From Gamsiella multidivaricata (Eukaryota; Mortierellomycota; Mortierellomycetes; Mortierellales; Mortierellaceae): a DNA stretch of 64,000 nucleotides. Below are positions 11,627-23,703 of this stretch, piece after piece (within the stretch, counting starts at the first letter, position 1; the number at the start of each line of letters is the position of its first letter). A program made the translations under genes and the position numbers. Location of the stretch: contig NW_026251709.1 of assembly GCF_025024155.1 (NCBI RefSeq), positions 682,001 through 746,000 of the forward strand, read 5' to 3'. Below the pieces are notes generated by a model. The model was not told the DNA's origin. It saw only the letters and a program-made list of their open reading frames with translations, and did no database searches.

Positions 11627-13127
11627 GGAGGTGAGGGAGCAGACGGAATTGAGGGAAGGAGGAAGGACAAACAGAAAATAACAATAACAAAGAAGACGTA
11701 GGGATAGCACCGAAACGGAGAGGGAGGATGTGAGAGCGGTAATGGGTGGTTATCCACACCCTGTTAAAATGATTTGGAAGGGGAGGAGTTGGGGTTGAGG
11801 CGGTGGGGAGAGCGGCGGGTAGAAGGGATGAGAAGAGGATGGGAGAGTATGGAGAAAAGATGGAAGAAGGGGAGGAAGGGGAGGGAAGAGGGTGAGAGTG
11901 TGGATGGGATGGGATGGGATGGGATGGGATGGGAAGGGATGGAATGAACGGGAATGGATTGAAAAGAAGGAAGGATCACAGGAATAGCGCCTTGAATAAA
12001 GGGCACGGGCGGTCCATTGCACCGAATGAGTACACCAATCGGTGGATACATCGATTTATTATTATTATTGCTATTATTATTTTCATTATCATTACGCTCC
12101 TTACATCTGTCCATGGAGTCTACCGACACGTCGATGTCGCCGTCGGTGTCAATGTCGATGTCGATGTCAATGTCGTCGTCGCCAGTAGTGTCTTTCTCTA
12201 TTCTTGACTCGTATATGTCACTGCCATGTCATGTCCCCAGGCACTTGGACATCGACCCGTCCCTTTTTTTTTTTAACTTTTACTTTGGTGGTGACAGTTT
12301 GAAAACCACCCTAGTCCTCATTTTTATCTATTAGATCGCACCTGCAATAGTCATCGTAAGAGAGATAGATCGGCGATATTAAAAAAAAGAAAAAAAAAAG
12401 AAGGGGCCGCAGTGAGCATCAGGGGCACAGCGCATTCTTCCTAAATGCGCCTGCTTTGCTTAGCAGCCTCCAAGGAGCGGCATTTGCCATGTATGCCACA
12501 TGGATCGACTCACATAGCGCAAAGGACAAAGAAAAGAACAGCATGTGCGTGCCTGTTTGCCTGTGATTGTTCGATCCGTGCCGTTCACCCAACAGAAAAT
12601 ACAGGTGAGTGTCCTGTGAAAGGGCACCCTCGCTTGTCGTGTAAACCATTCCTCCCCTTAGGAGCATGGCAAGCGCTGGCCAGTGCATACCGCGCACAGG
12701 GACATACAGTACACAGCCAAATCAAACCTATCGGAGCATGAGCTCCCGAACTCTCATGGGTTCTCCAGCATGATTACGGTCTCCAGGATCTCAGATTCAG
12801 CAAATTGCATTCCAGAAATAGACTTTTATTTCTTCGTCAATAAGCAGGATTTCTGCTTACAGAATAGTGCTGAACTCCTCTCCATGACCTTTGGATGCAG
12901 TATTGGATAGCAAAGGCCCGTCCCTCAGGATCAGGGAAACATCCACGGCATACCATTGTCGAGCGCAACGCGTTTCAGTACTGATCAATAGGCACCCCTC
13001 CATCGTTGCGTGGACAATTACATGGTAGTACAAAGGGCAAAGGGATTTTGCCACGTACTGCACCTGAACAATGATCTCAGCCCTCTCTCGTCAAGATCAT
13101 CTCATCTTCATTTTCTGATGCCCCAAA
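11627..13127. other. Intergenic region with simple repeats
   Basis: Upstream of the F-box gene the sequence has strand-asymmetric purine-rich runs (11770-11990) including a GGGAT tandem repeat, then T/A trinucleotide runs near 12056-12090 and GATGTC-type repeats near 12130-12180. Open frames here are biased by these repeats. No domain or spliced model could be supported. Confidence 0.55.
11902..11936 (+). repeat. (GGGAT)n tandem repeat, G-quadruplex-capable
   Basis: About six uninterrupted GGGAT units form evenly spaced G-triplets on the plus strand, about 280-310 bp upstream of the F-box gene start. Four or more GGG runs with 2-nt loops fit the G-quadruplex pattern. Any effect on promoter activity is inference. 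Confidence 0.8.
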
Positions 13128-13928
13128 ATGATTCCCAAACGCCTACTTCCATTTATTGGAGTCTTCGCGCTCAACCTCCTATCCCTGGTATCCCACCACT
13201 TCGATCTTCTAAGCACCATTCGCAAGAAATGCACCAAAAGCGATGACAACTGCTTTATCTACCGACCGTCGGACAGACGACGGCTCACGTCAAAAAGAAC
13301 TCGACGAGTGCCTGGCCAGTGTCACCTCGAACGCAATTATTTCACAAGCCCATGTCATGGTCGAGAAGGACCACTTGCCCCTGCCATCCTTTGCTGAGCT
13401 GTCCTCCAATCTCACACAGGCTGAAGTCTCAAACCGGTCGCTTGTGGGCGGCTTTTTCAGTACATTTGCCACCACTTACTGGACTATCGAGTCATTTTCT
13501 CTAACGCTAACGTTCTCTTCTACTCCTTGGTCGACTACTTTGCCAAAATGTCGGACAAGATTTTTGATTCGACCCTTTATGCGATCTCACGGCGGCATTT
13601 GGATCCTGTCGACGGCCTGACACCCCATCCATATCCGTTGTATGGAGGTTACGATACATTCGCTTTCAAGCCGAGAAGCATCTGCATGGATAAGTAGAAG
13701 CTACAGGATATGGTTTCGAGTCTCGACTATCCGCTAGCTGTCCTGTGAATGGAGAACAGGGTGCTATATGAAATCGACCGACAATATCCAAAGATGAACA
13801 TGCTCAATTCAGTATGGAAAACCAAGGCGCTTCATAACCATAACTGGCCCAAGCGATCTGCAGGATGGGAACATCGAGTAAGTCTCAACGGAAAGAGCAT
13901 GGTTATTGACGATCCATTCGTCGTCTAA
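13128..13928 (+). pseudogene. Broken gene of unknown family, signal-anchored
   Basis: Coding-quality sequence runs across three frames. An ATG at 13128 starts a hydrophobic signal-like segment (PKRLLPFIGVFALNLLSLV). The sense then moves to another frame near 13250-13290 (KELDECLASVTSNAIISQAH) and shifts again near 13455-13475 (LDYRVIFSNANVLFYSLVDY, then SRRHLDPVDGLTPHPYPLYG). It continues through an in-frame TAG at 13695-13697 and a TGA at 13746-13748 to a final segment (NMLNSVWKTKALHNHNWPKR) ending at TAA 13926-13928. No introns of believable size remove these breaks. I do not recognise the family; the N-terminus suggests a secretory-pathway protein. The sense of the reading is clear and the exact shift positions are approximate. 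Confidence 0.62.
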
Positions 13929-14352
13929 AGACATATATTCTCCAGAAGGCAGCCCAAGAGTTTATATTGTACGATTAGCAGAGGAAAGAAAACTATTTCA
14001 ATAAACCTATGGAAAACGCTCTCGACTGCCCACTCTGAAAAGGAATGGTTCTACGCTATGCGAAGAGCAATTTGATCCAGGGATGGCCTCAAAGAGCCCA
14101 AGGACAAGGTCAGCGTTTCCACAGAGACATGACAGCGGCATTTCTCCTTGGGGTCGCTGTGTGGCTTCCGTGGGGGGAAGAAGTCCTGTCATTGGTCGAC
14201 TGCACGTAAGCTTTCCTCTGCCCTGCCTGCCTTCCACTTCCACTCACCTCCTTCTTGCCACCACCACCACCTCCCCCTGGACGCGCTTTCATCATCTCCT
14301 CTCTTTCATCCAAAATACCCTTTCCCCCCTTGAAACCGATTCCTCCCTTATT
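13929..14352. other. Upstream region and leader of the STRAP gene
   Basis: About 420 bp separate the pseudogene from STRAP. The last 150 bp is C/T-rich, as expected for a 5' leader. Nothing else is seen. Confidence 0.55.
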
Positions 14353-15885
14353 ATGGCCATGGCATCAACCCCGCGCTCTATTCCCCTGACCTGCTCTGGA
14401 CACACGCGTCCAGTTGTCGACCTCCAGTTCTCGAGGGTCATGTCCGACGGCACCTACTACATGATCAGTGCTTGCAAAGGTACCTTGCTCTCAGCAGAGG
14501 CACCGTGCATACACGTATTGTATACTGTATAGCACACGCCACTAACATGCATCAACCTCAATTTCCACGCCTTCTGTTTGGCGGATCTTTTTTTTTTTTT
14601 TTTTTTTTTTTTTATAAAGATGGCAATCCCATGCTGAGAGATGGCCAGACAGGAGACTGGATTGGAACATTTATCGGACACAAAGGTGCAGTCTGGAGCG
14701 CGCGTATGAGTACCGATGTCACTAAAGCTGTTACCGCCTCGGCCGACTTCACAGCGTAAGAGGGTCCTCTTCTTCACATCTACTGGTGCATGTTGTGTGT
14801 GTATCTTGTTCAAATGTTTGCAAATCAATCATCCAAAGCATCCATACTGACCTAGTCTTTTGTTTTAACCTCCTCCTCCTCCTTCTCATGCATAATTTTC
14901 TCCTTTTTCGATGGATTATGATGATAATGATGGGTCGAGAGCAGTAAAGTTTGGGACACATACACGGGCGACATCCTTCACTCGTTCCCTCACCAACACA
15001 TTGTTCGTGGATGCGACTTTTCCGGAGATGGTAGCCGCATCGTCACAGGAGGCATGGAAAAGAAACTGAGGATCTTTGACTTGAACAGAGAGGATCTCGC
15101 GGGCCAGCCCTTGCTCGCCGCAGACGGACATTCCTTAATGATTAGGAACGTTGTCTGGGATGGCGCACGGAATATGATCCTGAGCTCGGGCGATGACATG
15201 GAGATCAGGTAAAAAAAAAAGGATAAAACATATTATCTAATGAATCTTGGTTCTCTTTCATTGCAGCGGATTGATAATCGCATTTTTGCACGGTGATCTT
15301 ACTCGTCACGGTTTTTTTTCTTTCTTTTCTGCAATATAGGGTATGGGATCCTCGTACCTTCAACCAGGTGCACTCTTGCAAGATGGATGGACCCATTGCT
15401 TCGATGGAGTTGTCAGCAGATGGACAGTACATCACCTCAACCACTGGAAAATCGGTCTACTTCTGGGATGCCCAGACGTAAGGCTTTTCTGAATCAACCT
15501 TTCACTCCTCTTTGCTGCTCTGGTTCATTTGAGATACATGTTGATAATTTTTTTCTTTCGCTGTATGTCTAAATTCCCGAATAGTTACACACTGAGGAAG
15601 CACATCAAGACGGAATATGACGTTTCGGCAGTCTCGCTTCATCCAAACCACACCCGTTTCGTTGCCGGTGGGTCTTCGGATCTGTGGGTCCGCATCTACG
15701 ATTTCGAGTCGGGCCGTGAGCTTGAGGTCTACAAGGGTCACCATGGACCCGTTCACACGGTCAGTTACAGCCCCGATGGAGAGCTGTATGCCACAGGATC
15801 GGAGGACGGCACCATTCGGTTGTGGCAGACAACACCAGGAAAGCGATATGGACTCTGGCAGGGCGATGGTAACGAGGATGCATGA
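14353..15885 (+). CDS. STRAP: STRAP/UNRIP-type WD40 protein
   Basis: Five exons (14353..14479, 14620..14755, 14945..15208, 15340..15477, 15585..15885) give 321 residues, a typical length. In animals STRAP binds TGF-beta receptors and the SMN complex; the fungal role is probably in RNP assembly or translation scaffolding, by inference. The sequence is a seven-blade WD40 propeller: [48 protein letters not shown], then [19 protein letters not shown] and a conserved last blade ([39 protein letters not shown]) that is diagnostic of STRAP rather than eIF3i. Intron 1 carries a run of about 25 T just before its acceptor. A second ATG two codons downstream could also be used. AATAAA at about 16062 may be the poly(A) signal. 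Confidence 0.92.
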
Positions 15886-16273
15886 GGTCACTAATGGCCA
15901 AGGAAGCTAGTTGCTATGCATGCAAAATTCGCAGGGTCCTTTCGCTCTCGTTTTCGCGAATGTAGGACAAAAGGAACGGTCTTGAGAGCGAGCACGCAGG
16001 AATCACACGAGCAGACATACAAGACAGACAGACAGACAGCACTCGCAGAAACCTTGAAAGAAATAAACGATTGTCTGTTATAAAAGAACACACGACTCTT
16101 TCGATAGCATAGAGTTTATTGATAAAGTCTATCCAGCGCAGGAGAAAAAAACAGGGTGGGATTTGAAAAGGCGGAATGGCCGCTTGATGTCTAACTGTCT
16201 TGAACAGACAGGGCATTATCTGATCCGCTTCTCCAGTTTTTATTTTTACTATTTCCTCTGCTGACCGAGTCCT
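15886..16273. other. Convergent 3' flanks of STRAP and RER1
   Basis: This contains both 3' untranslated regions, an AATAAA near 16062 for STRAP, and a short ACAG/GACA repeat near 16015-16035. No gene is seen. Confidence 0.6.
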
Positions 16274-17955
16274 TTATTTGAAACTACTCTTTCCATACGA
16301 CCGCTTGCCGACGTTGAAGGGGATATAGCGGTACTTGATCATATGCCGGATCTGTCGCTTCATCGTGATCGTGAAGAGGACGCAGAAGTAGACGAGCAGG
16401 ATCGGCCAGAAGACCGGGATGTCGAACACTCGGAAGAGTGTACATCCGAACGCGATTATTATGGACCTCGTCGCTGAATGCCTAGGTGCGATCAAGTGGG
16501 CGCAGACAAAAATATAAAAGGTGTGAGTGAGTTCGATGTTGTTACTCAAAGATCGGCCGTTGAGTAAGCGCTTTTTTTTTTTTAAGGAAGCGAGGGGGGG
16601 AGGGGGAGAGAGAGAGAGATTGTCGTTCATGTCCGCAGTGTTTTCCGCAAGTCCTTGTTGAACGCCGTCCTTTGCTCTATCCTGTCGTGTCCCCTAACGT
16701 AATGCATGTAATCGCCTAGCTGCATAACTCTCCATGGTGGTGAGGAGCCCATAACGTTGAACACAAGATGTTGATGCCTCCACAAACCGACCGCCCAATG
16801 CTCACAAGAAAAAAAAAAAAAAAAAAAAAAAAGACGTTCGATCGAGAAAAAGAAAAGAGAAGAGATACACAACGGACAATTCTCCTTGCTGCGTTCCATT
16901 GGCTCCGTATCTCATTGGTCGGTCGATGCTTTGTTGCGGTAATCCACCTGTTTGCGAGCCAATGTCCCTCATAAAAATAAAATAAAAAAGCGCCCATCTC
17001 CTCGTTCGTCCTGATACTAATGACATGATACGATGCTGGATAACATGTTCAATACAAAGAAAAAAAAAAAGCCGAAGTAACAAAAACTTACCAGAACTTG
17101 AACTCTGGTAGCCTCCTGACGAACGGTCTAAACTCCTCATCCGATCTCATCGGCAGCGTCGGTCCCTCCTCGGCAGCGTCCGCCGCCATGTCCATCTCCA
17201 ATGAAGGGTCGAATTTCGGTTGCAAGAACGCCAAGAAGAGGTTCAGGAGGTAGATACCCAGGGCATAGGTCACGATATACCAACCCTGAGCAAACAGCAC
17301 CCTGATGAAGTAGATCAGCAAGACGACACCCGTGAAGGTCCAGCGTTCTATTGTGTGAGGTGTCACCCTGTCCAGGATAACTTGATAACGCTATTTTGAC
17401 GAAACATGAAAAAAAAGGTGGGCGAAATGTCAATGACAGTGGGAGGGGAAAAGTTCAGAACCTACGATCAGATAAGGCGAGAGACGTCTTCTGAGGTCGA
17501 GAAAAACTGTTGTGTTCTGTCCTGGATGCGGATGGACCATCCAAAAACCCCCCTTTAGTACTCCTGAATCTGGATCTTCATCCAGAACCCTGCCCTGCAT
17601 TATAAGACGATTTGCCTTTGGTCAGATATCCCTTGAACAGGCCGCCTTTGTCGATCGACTGAGATCGGGTCCTGATATGAGCCCTGAGAAAGGTTCTTCG
17701 ACTCGACTCCTGACAATGATTGGACCCAGCTTTTGATAATGCCTGTCAGCATCCAGACAAAGGCTTTCATGAGGCCAGGTTGCTTTTAAGGTTGTCCTGT
17801 CTCGACCTCCCCAACAAAGATGTCTGAACAATCACTCAAAGAGATCACAGTTGTCGAAAGAAAACAAGAACAACAGTAAGAAAGTGTTATACCTGCTCCA
17901 GGGCAGACTTTTGTGCCCAAAAGGTGTTGCCGCTCTCTGGTGGTTCGGTGTTCAT
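16274..17955 (-). CDS. RER1: Rer1, Golgi-to-ER retrieval receptor
   Basis: Three exons (17955..17893, 17390..17092, 16481..16274) give 189 residues, the usual Rer1 length. Rer1 sits in the early Golgi, recognises transmembrane segments of escaped ER proteins and returns them in COPI vesicles. The four-helix W topology is visible: two hydrophobic segments in [17 protein letters not shown] and [15 protein letters not shown], the invariant [16 protein letters not shown], then [20 protein letters not shown] and [20 protein letters not shown]. The [17 protein letters not shown] tail carries the basic COPI-related signal. Intron 2 (17091..16482) is 610 bp and contains a long A/T homopolymer near 16810. 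The start encodes a short cytosolic N-terminus, as expected. Confidence 0.95.
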
Positions 17956-19402
17956 GGTTGATGCTCGGTTGATGCTTGGTTGCTGGATGAGATGAAGGCT
18001 GGTGAGACTTGTGTTTTGAGTTGCTGCAGGTTGGTTTGACAGGGAAATTAAAGAACGGAACATTAGAGAAGTTGAATGCTACAAATTGACGATCGAAGAC
18101 CCTGGAGATATGGAGATACTTACTCGGAGGGAGACTATACTGAGGACGGAGACGATATCCTTGGCCCGGATAAGGATGTGGAAAGACAGGAAAAGAGATG
18201 GGGGGGGGGGGAGAAGGTGGGGTGAGAAAGCGAAGGTATGCGGTTCCCACTCCGTCCCAAGTAGGCCCCAGTTTTTTTTCCCTTCAAAAAGGCAGTCATC
18301 ATTGTTCTGGCGAAGACCAAAAATAAAAATGGGGGAAACTGCCGACTCTCTGAGTAACAACGTGGTGTGATGGGACGAAGGAGGCCATTCGGTGGGGGAG
18401 CAGCTAACTGAAGGCGGATACTGCCGCCAGCATCCTCGCAACTGCTGTTTGATCAGACATTGCGCCATCGGCGCCTTTGTTCTTCTCCCTCAACGTTTTA
18501 CCGATTTACTTGCGTCAGAAATGAAAACAGCATTTCCCGCCAAAAATAACAAAAAAAAAGATACCATTGCTGGACATGGACATATGGAATCGTTATACCG
18601 TATGGCATCAGCATTCGCTCTGCTTTAGACTTTGACTTGGATGTCCACATTCTTTTGGAGGTCCCTCACAATCATAGGGCTGGCACAGTTGCTGCTCAAA
18701 GAAGACAGGACTCAAGAAGACTCATTCAGTGTACTGTTCTCGCTCAAACCTCATAGCAATCATCTTCCTCTGTTCTACATGCATCCCATTTCTGGATCGA
18801 GCTGGGAATATTATTGGATTATCGCAGCACTTGCATGCGAAGCAGCCTATGAATGATATACAGGCATGCGGTGCAAATGAGCAGGCTGCGGCGACAACGG
18901 AGGATATGCCACAGCTTTACATTGAACTGGTTCGCAAGCTCCAGCCTCAAGGGCCATATCACCCCCTGGGGTAGCCATTCCGGTGAGGGATATCCACTGT
19001 TGCCATAGCCCCGTAACCTTAGTCTGAAGCAATGGTCAGAGTAGCCCTCTCTCCGAGGAACATATGGGGAGCAACCTCGCCCCAGCCGCGGAGGACATGG
19101 CGGCCCCGATCTGGGTCATAGAGGACTTGTTGCGGTCGTGGGACGAGTCGAACTTGGAGTCGTTCTCGAGTGTGCCGAAGTGCTGTAGTTGACTGACTCG
19201 AGGGGAAGGTGGCTTGGTTTGTACGACAATCCGAATGTGCCCTGAACTCAAAAAAAAGAGGTCCGGAGAAAACGACCGCGCGTCAACTATTTGAAGGAGA
19301 GGCATAGCGTCCGAATTAGCAGTACGCCCCCCCCCCTAAACACGGCTCTCTTCCTTCTCCAGAAACACACCTTTGCACATAACAACTACACTACTGAACG
19401 CC
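17956..19402. other. Intergenic region between divergent RER1 and TBCC
   Basis: About 1.45 kb. A G10 run lies near 18202, C10 near 19327, and several short open frames are present without domain similarity. It probably holds both promoters. No gene could be supported. Confidence 0.55.
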
Positions 19403-20725
19403 ATGGCCGCTGAAGCATCGAAGGACTTTCGTGCTGTTTTTGACCCCGAGAAACAGAGTACCTATCAGCATTTTCTTCCTTTGTTAAAAACACGTCTGTC
19501 CAATTTCGTACCTCGAATTTAGTTAACTAATTTTTTTTTTTTTTTTTTTGAACTGCTGCAATAGGCATTGAACGCGAACTTGCTGAACTTAACACGGTCC
19601 CCAAGGACAAGATCCAGGCGGTCGTCGACAATATTCTCCAGCGGATCCATGCTCTAGAGAAAACAGTTACCGACAAGATCACTGTCCTTCCTCCATACGA
19701 TGTCCGCATCTGTTTAGAGGTACTGATGACGCCTTGCCTCAAAAAAATAAAACAAAATAAAAAAATATACTATGTATGATATGTGTTTAACCAAGCATCT
19801 AACGATCTAGGCTGTGAAATCCATGTCCGAGACACTGAGCCAGCTTCGCGGCAAGTTAGTCCCGAAACCAAAGTTTTCCTTCAAGTCGCGCAAGGCCCTC
19901 ACACCGACACCATCTTCTCCCTCCGCCTTGGCCGTGTCCAGCACCCCCATTGCTTCCAACAAGTCCCCAAAGCCTTCAGAGTCCACAATTGACGAGCGCC
20001 TGTTCATGAAGTTTGAGGACCGTGTGGGCGAACATCTCTTCATTGGGACCCTAGAAGATCCTGATTCCACTGCTCAAATGGATCAGACCATTTATCTGGG
20101 CGGTGTTCCTGTAGAGTCGGCACATTCGGTGCAGAGAAAGGCCAAGGACGTGGCCTTGACGAACTTGACGGACTGTACTGTCAACCTCGTCCACAGTATA
20201 CCCCTCGGAGCGATCCATATCAGGAACTTGAAGCGATGCACCTTGGTCATCCCGCCGGTCTCAGGAAGTATCCTGCTGCACGACTGTGAAGGATGTGTGC
20301 TAATTGGAGCGTGTCATCAGGTAAAAAAAAAAAAAAAAAAAGAATAGAAAGAAAGAAACGTCGTGTGCAGTTGTGCTAATTTGGTTCTTTATTGCTCCAT
20401 GGCGACAATTAAAAACTAGTCGCGTATGCACACCTCCACAGATATGGATATCTACCTCCACGTTACAAGCGAGCCCATCATCGAGGACTGCACCGAAATG
20501 CGCTTCGCTTCCTACCCATACCAAGACCTCCTCCCTACAGACCAACTTCACCGTCTTTTCGCAGCTGTACAGCTGAACTCGGATGTCAACTATTACGACC
20601 GAGTCAAGGACTTTAACTGGCTGCGTCAGCAAAAGTCGCCAAACTGGCGATTGCTTGAGCCCCATGAGGTTCACAATGAAATTGCACAGACAGTCCTGGC
20701 AAAGGACGGTATGGGGCCCGCCTGA
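19403..20725 (+). CDS. TBCC: Tubulin-specific chaperone C (tubulin cofactor C)
   Basis: Four exons (19403..19457, 19565..19719, 19811..20320, 20420..20725) give 341 residues. TBCC completes alpha/beta-tubulin folding: it joins the cofactor D/E-tubulin complex and acts as GTPase-activating protein for beta-tubulin. Visible are an N-terminal helical bundle (ERELAELNTVPKDKIQAVVD...), a Ser/Pro linker, and the C-CAP/beta-helix domain with TIYLGGVPVESAHSV, DCTVNLVHSIPLGAIHIRNL and ILLHDCEGCVLIGACHQ. The catalytic Arg finger is expected in the Q-x-R segment, here S241-R242 immediately after the third intron, followed by MHTSTDMDIYLHVTSEPIIE. The splice phase at this point is exact, so the key residue depends on correct splicing. 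Confidence 0.93.
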
Positions 20726-21067
20726 CAAACACATACAGGGGTTCTTCTGCGGGGCTGTGAAATGACAAGGAAACGACAACAAGAGAACCAAAGGACATGT
20801 CGAGTTATATCCGCACATCGAGACAAGCGATTGTGCTATTATTGAAAAGAGTAGACTATAACCGTAAAAAAAAAAAAAATAAAGGGTTCTATGTGTACTA
20901 AGGTATATTGATGTCTTGCAGCGTCCATGGTCTGTGTCCTGAAAAACCGTGCGGACGTAAGGCACACCTAAAAGATCTCGAACTCAAGCTGTCAGTGGAG
21001 CAAACAGAAAAAAAAAAAGATGTGGGTGTTAGAAAACGATATCTTCTTCGGTCTACTGCCCGGCGTG
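20726..21067. other. Convergent 3' flanks of TBCC and ERF4
   Basis: About 340 bp between stop codons. A-rich runs with AATAAA near 20878 could end TBCC transcripts. No gene is seen. Confidence 0.55.
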
Positions 21068-22045
21068 TCAGCAATACCAAGTGCAAGGAATTACATAGAT
21101 CATGCCGACTTTCTGTGGATCTCTCAGGTGCATCCTCGCGGGATGATACAGTCGCCTGTTCTCCTGTTCAATGAACTGCTCCATCTTCCGAATTGCCTAC
21201 CATCAAACAAATTCAAACATGGACCATAAAAGACGGGCATTAGTCTTGATCGCTCGGATACTCGGTTGCGACTGCTCCAAAACCACGAGAACATAGCATG
21301 ACATTTACCCGCTGATAATGCGTCCCAAAACAGTACTTAGCCGTGTATGCTGTAAGACAATCCAGAAACGTATCTAGACAATTCATGATCGACTCTTCCG
21401 CATCGCGCATGCACTCATTGATCCCCTCTACCGTCGCCTTGAGTTCTTGACGGGTTATCTACACAGAAATACCAGCATACATAAGAACTGGTTATTAAGT
21501 GTCCGTTTATCCCATAGCAAATAGCAATTCACGATGCTTATCGCTCGATCTTTGCTTCCGCAAATGTTCTCTATGGGTCTTCATACTCGTCCAAGGAATT
21601 CCTCTGGAAACTGCTCGGTTTCGAATCGGGTTGCTTCGTCGCCCAAATGATGGTCCCGCTCAATCCGTACGACCAATCGAGCGGTCCCAGTCGGCTGCTC
21701 TGATGAATATGCATTCACAGAGGACCGCGTACCCCGATTACTGATGGTGGATCCGTTGGGTCCTAGTGCCGCGCTTGCAGCTGTGCTTGTGGAAGGGTAT
21801 TTGGGCGCAGTGCTTGGAGAGAATTGGGAGGGTAGTTTCGGTAACGGTTTGGAGTGTGGATGGGGTGATACGATGGTTGAGGCATCCGAGGGTGCGTGTC
21901 CTGGAACGACCTCTTTGACATTATCATCTCCTACTACTACTGCATGGTTGCTGTCGCTTGCGAAGGTGGCCGAGGTGAGGGTAGGCAATGGGATGGGGAC
22001 CGAGACGGCATCTTCTGGTGGTGGTTCTGATGGCAGCTGCCACAT
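21068..22045 (-). CDS. ERF4: ERF4/Golgin-A7-family palmitoyltransferase accessory subunit
   Basis: Three exons (22045..21587, 21458..21309, 21196..21068) give 245 residues. The family (PF10256) pairs with a DHHC enzyme: Erf4 with Erf2 for Ras palmitoylation in yeast, GOLGA7 with DHHC9 in animals. The N-terminal 110 residues are Pro/Ser-rich and disordered. The conserved domain begins with RLVVRIERDHHLGDEATRFE and FPEEFLGR, runs through ITRQELKATVEGINECMRDA and LDTFLDCLTAYTAKYCFGTH, and ends with KMEQFIEQENRRLYHPARMH and LRDPQKVGMIYVI. The last two exons are short and easy to miss. The only in-frame ATG is at 22045. The very end (CTWYC) has two Cys that could be lipidated, which is speculation. 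Confidence 0.86.
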
Positions 22046-23703
22046 GGTATATAACTTGGTGATGAAGTGATGGTCTGCCCGTCTTTTGATGGGTAGTGTC
22101 TTGTCTGGTTGTTCTGTTTGGTGTGATGGTTGATGATGCAAAAGGCTGGAGGCGATCCTATACTTGGCTGAAACGTAGTTCAACTAATGCAATGGAGCTG
22201 CTTTTGCTTGCAGAACTGAGAATGCAGACTCAAATAGAACCTGCAGTAAATCCATCCAGTTACAGCCAATGCGAGAACCACAAAGCATTTGGCAACCGCG
22301 ACAAGAAAGACGCGTCTTGGATGCTTGAGGCCCCAGAGTCCATAATAAACCGGCGTCCCGGCACCGAAACAACACTACCTCTCTTTAAGAATCCCAGTCG
22401 TTCTGCATCGTTTGGTACTCTAGTCAATCGCTTTGAGATACACCTGCGATTGAGCTTCCTGCTGGGGATCTGGGTTGACCAGCTCAACGGACCAGCTCAA
22501 AATGAATATTTGGTTCGTCTGCCCATTACAGGCTGACTGGAGCTATGGAGAGATGCAACGCTGTGGGCAGTTGCTGGAACCCAGATAACCGGCACCTTTG
22601 TGCGAAATAAATGTCACTCTACTTATAAATCCTGGCCTTCCTGAATCGCGTACAGAGTGTAGCTACGAGCTGATCGCGAACCTCGCAGGTAAAAAATTGG
22701 TGGCAAAAAAACCGTCATACGAGTTATTATGTGGGTCTTGTGTGCTGCAAGAGTCCACTGTGTCTCTTGAAGCCTTTGCTAAATACCGATTGTCTCTCGA
22801 GATGTTGAACTGCAACTGCATGATCCTCAAAAGAGAATTAACCAAGATAGAGTGCAGCTTCCTTTTGACAGACACGTTGAAAAGATAAGCTTCACCATTT
22901 GTCCTTTTATATTAAACAGCAACTTTGACGGCGACGCCTCTGCTGGTATTAGTGGTTTAGAGACTTTTGAGGCTATAGGGAGCATCAGAGGCCATCGATG
23001 GTCCTGATCCCGTTGTGTATCTCTTTTATTAAAACGTTGAAGTAGATCCTGATCTTCATGCTTTCGGATTTATGTGCGCATTTGGACGCCTTGAAAACAG
23101 CTGTGCCTTGTCATGCTACCCGTTTCATCTAAGAATATAGCTGCTACTCTACTTGTTCGATCTACGAAACAAGCCTTGTCGCCGCAAGTGACTGCAAACA
23201 TCTACGTCCGCGGTACTTCTGTGCAAAATCAGGTATATTTGATGATGATCAAGGATATGGATCGAAGAAGTAAAATGAGTACCTGAGTGTTCCGCTTGTC
23301 CAGGAGATGGAACGCGCCATCCAGGATTGTCTGGTTCTGCGTGTTTCTTTTCTTCAAATGGGAGGCGTGTAGTGCCAATGACCGAAAATGTCCAGAGCGA
23401 TCTCCCGACTTTAGTGAGCAATTGTGCTCCAGCGTCAAGAGTTACGATAACAGAACTATGCAGACATGTTGCAAGAATACGCGAGATTATACTCCGTCGA
23501 TCCGAGGCATGTGCAGCGAAGAATGGAAGCAGGAGTCTTGAAGGGTGAAAAAGGTTCGATTTGTCTGATTTGAGTGAATTCCACGCGCATGCCCTGCTCT
23601 CAATCGCTATCTCTGACACTTGACACAGCAGCAACTTTCCATCTCATCCCATCCTCTTTGCATCCGATTCATCTTTCTTCACTCGACACATCCCCTCACA
23701 AGA
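22046..23703. other. Intergenic region between divergent ERF4 and CWH8
   Basis: About 1.66 kb. A 161-codon frame on the minus strand (23634..23149) and a 96-codon frame on the plus strand (22598..22888) were examined. Neither shows a known domain or a consistent spliced extension. Ordinary intergenic or decayed sequence is the safest reading. Confidence 0.5.

Noticed and set aside
23149..23634. 161-codon frame on the minus strand upstream of CWH8
   Set aside because: No recognised domain, no in-frame ATG start and no spliced extension; it probably arises by chance.
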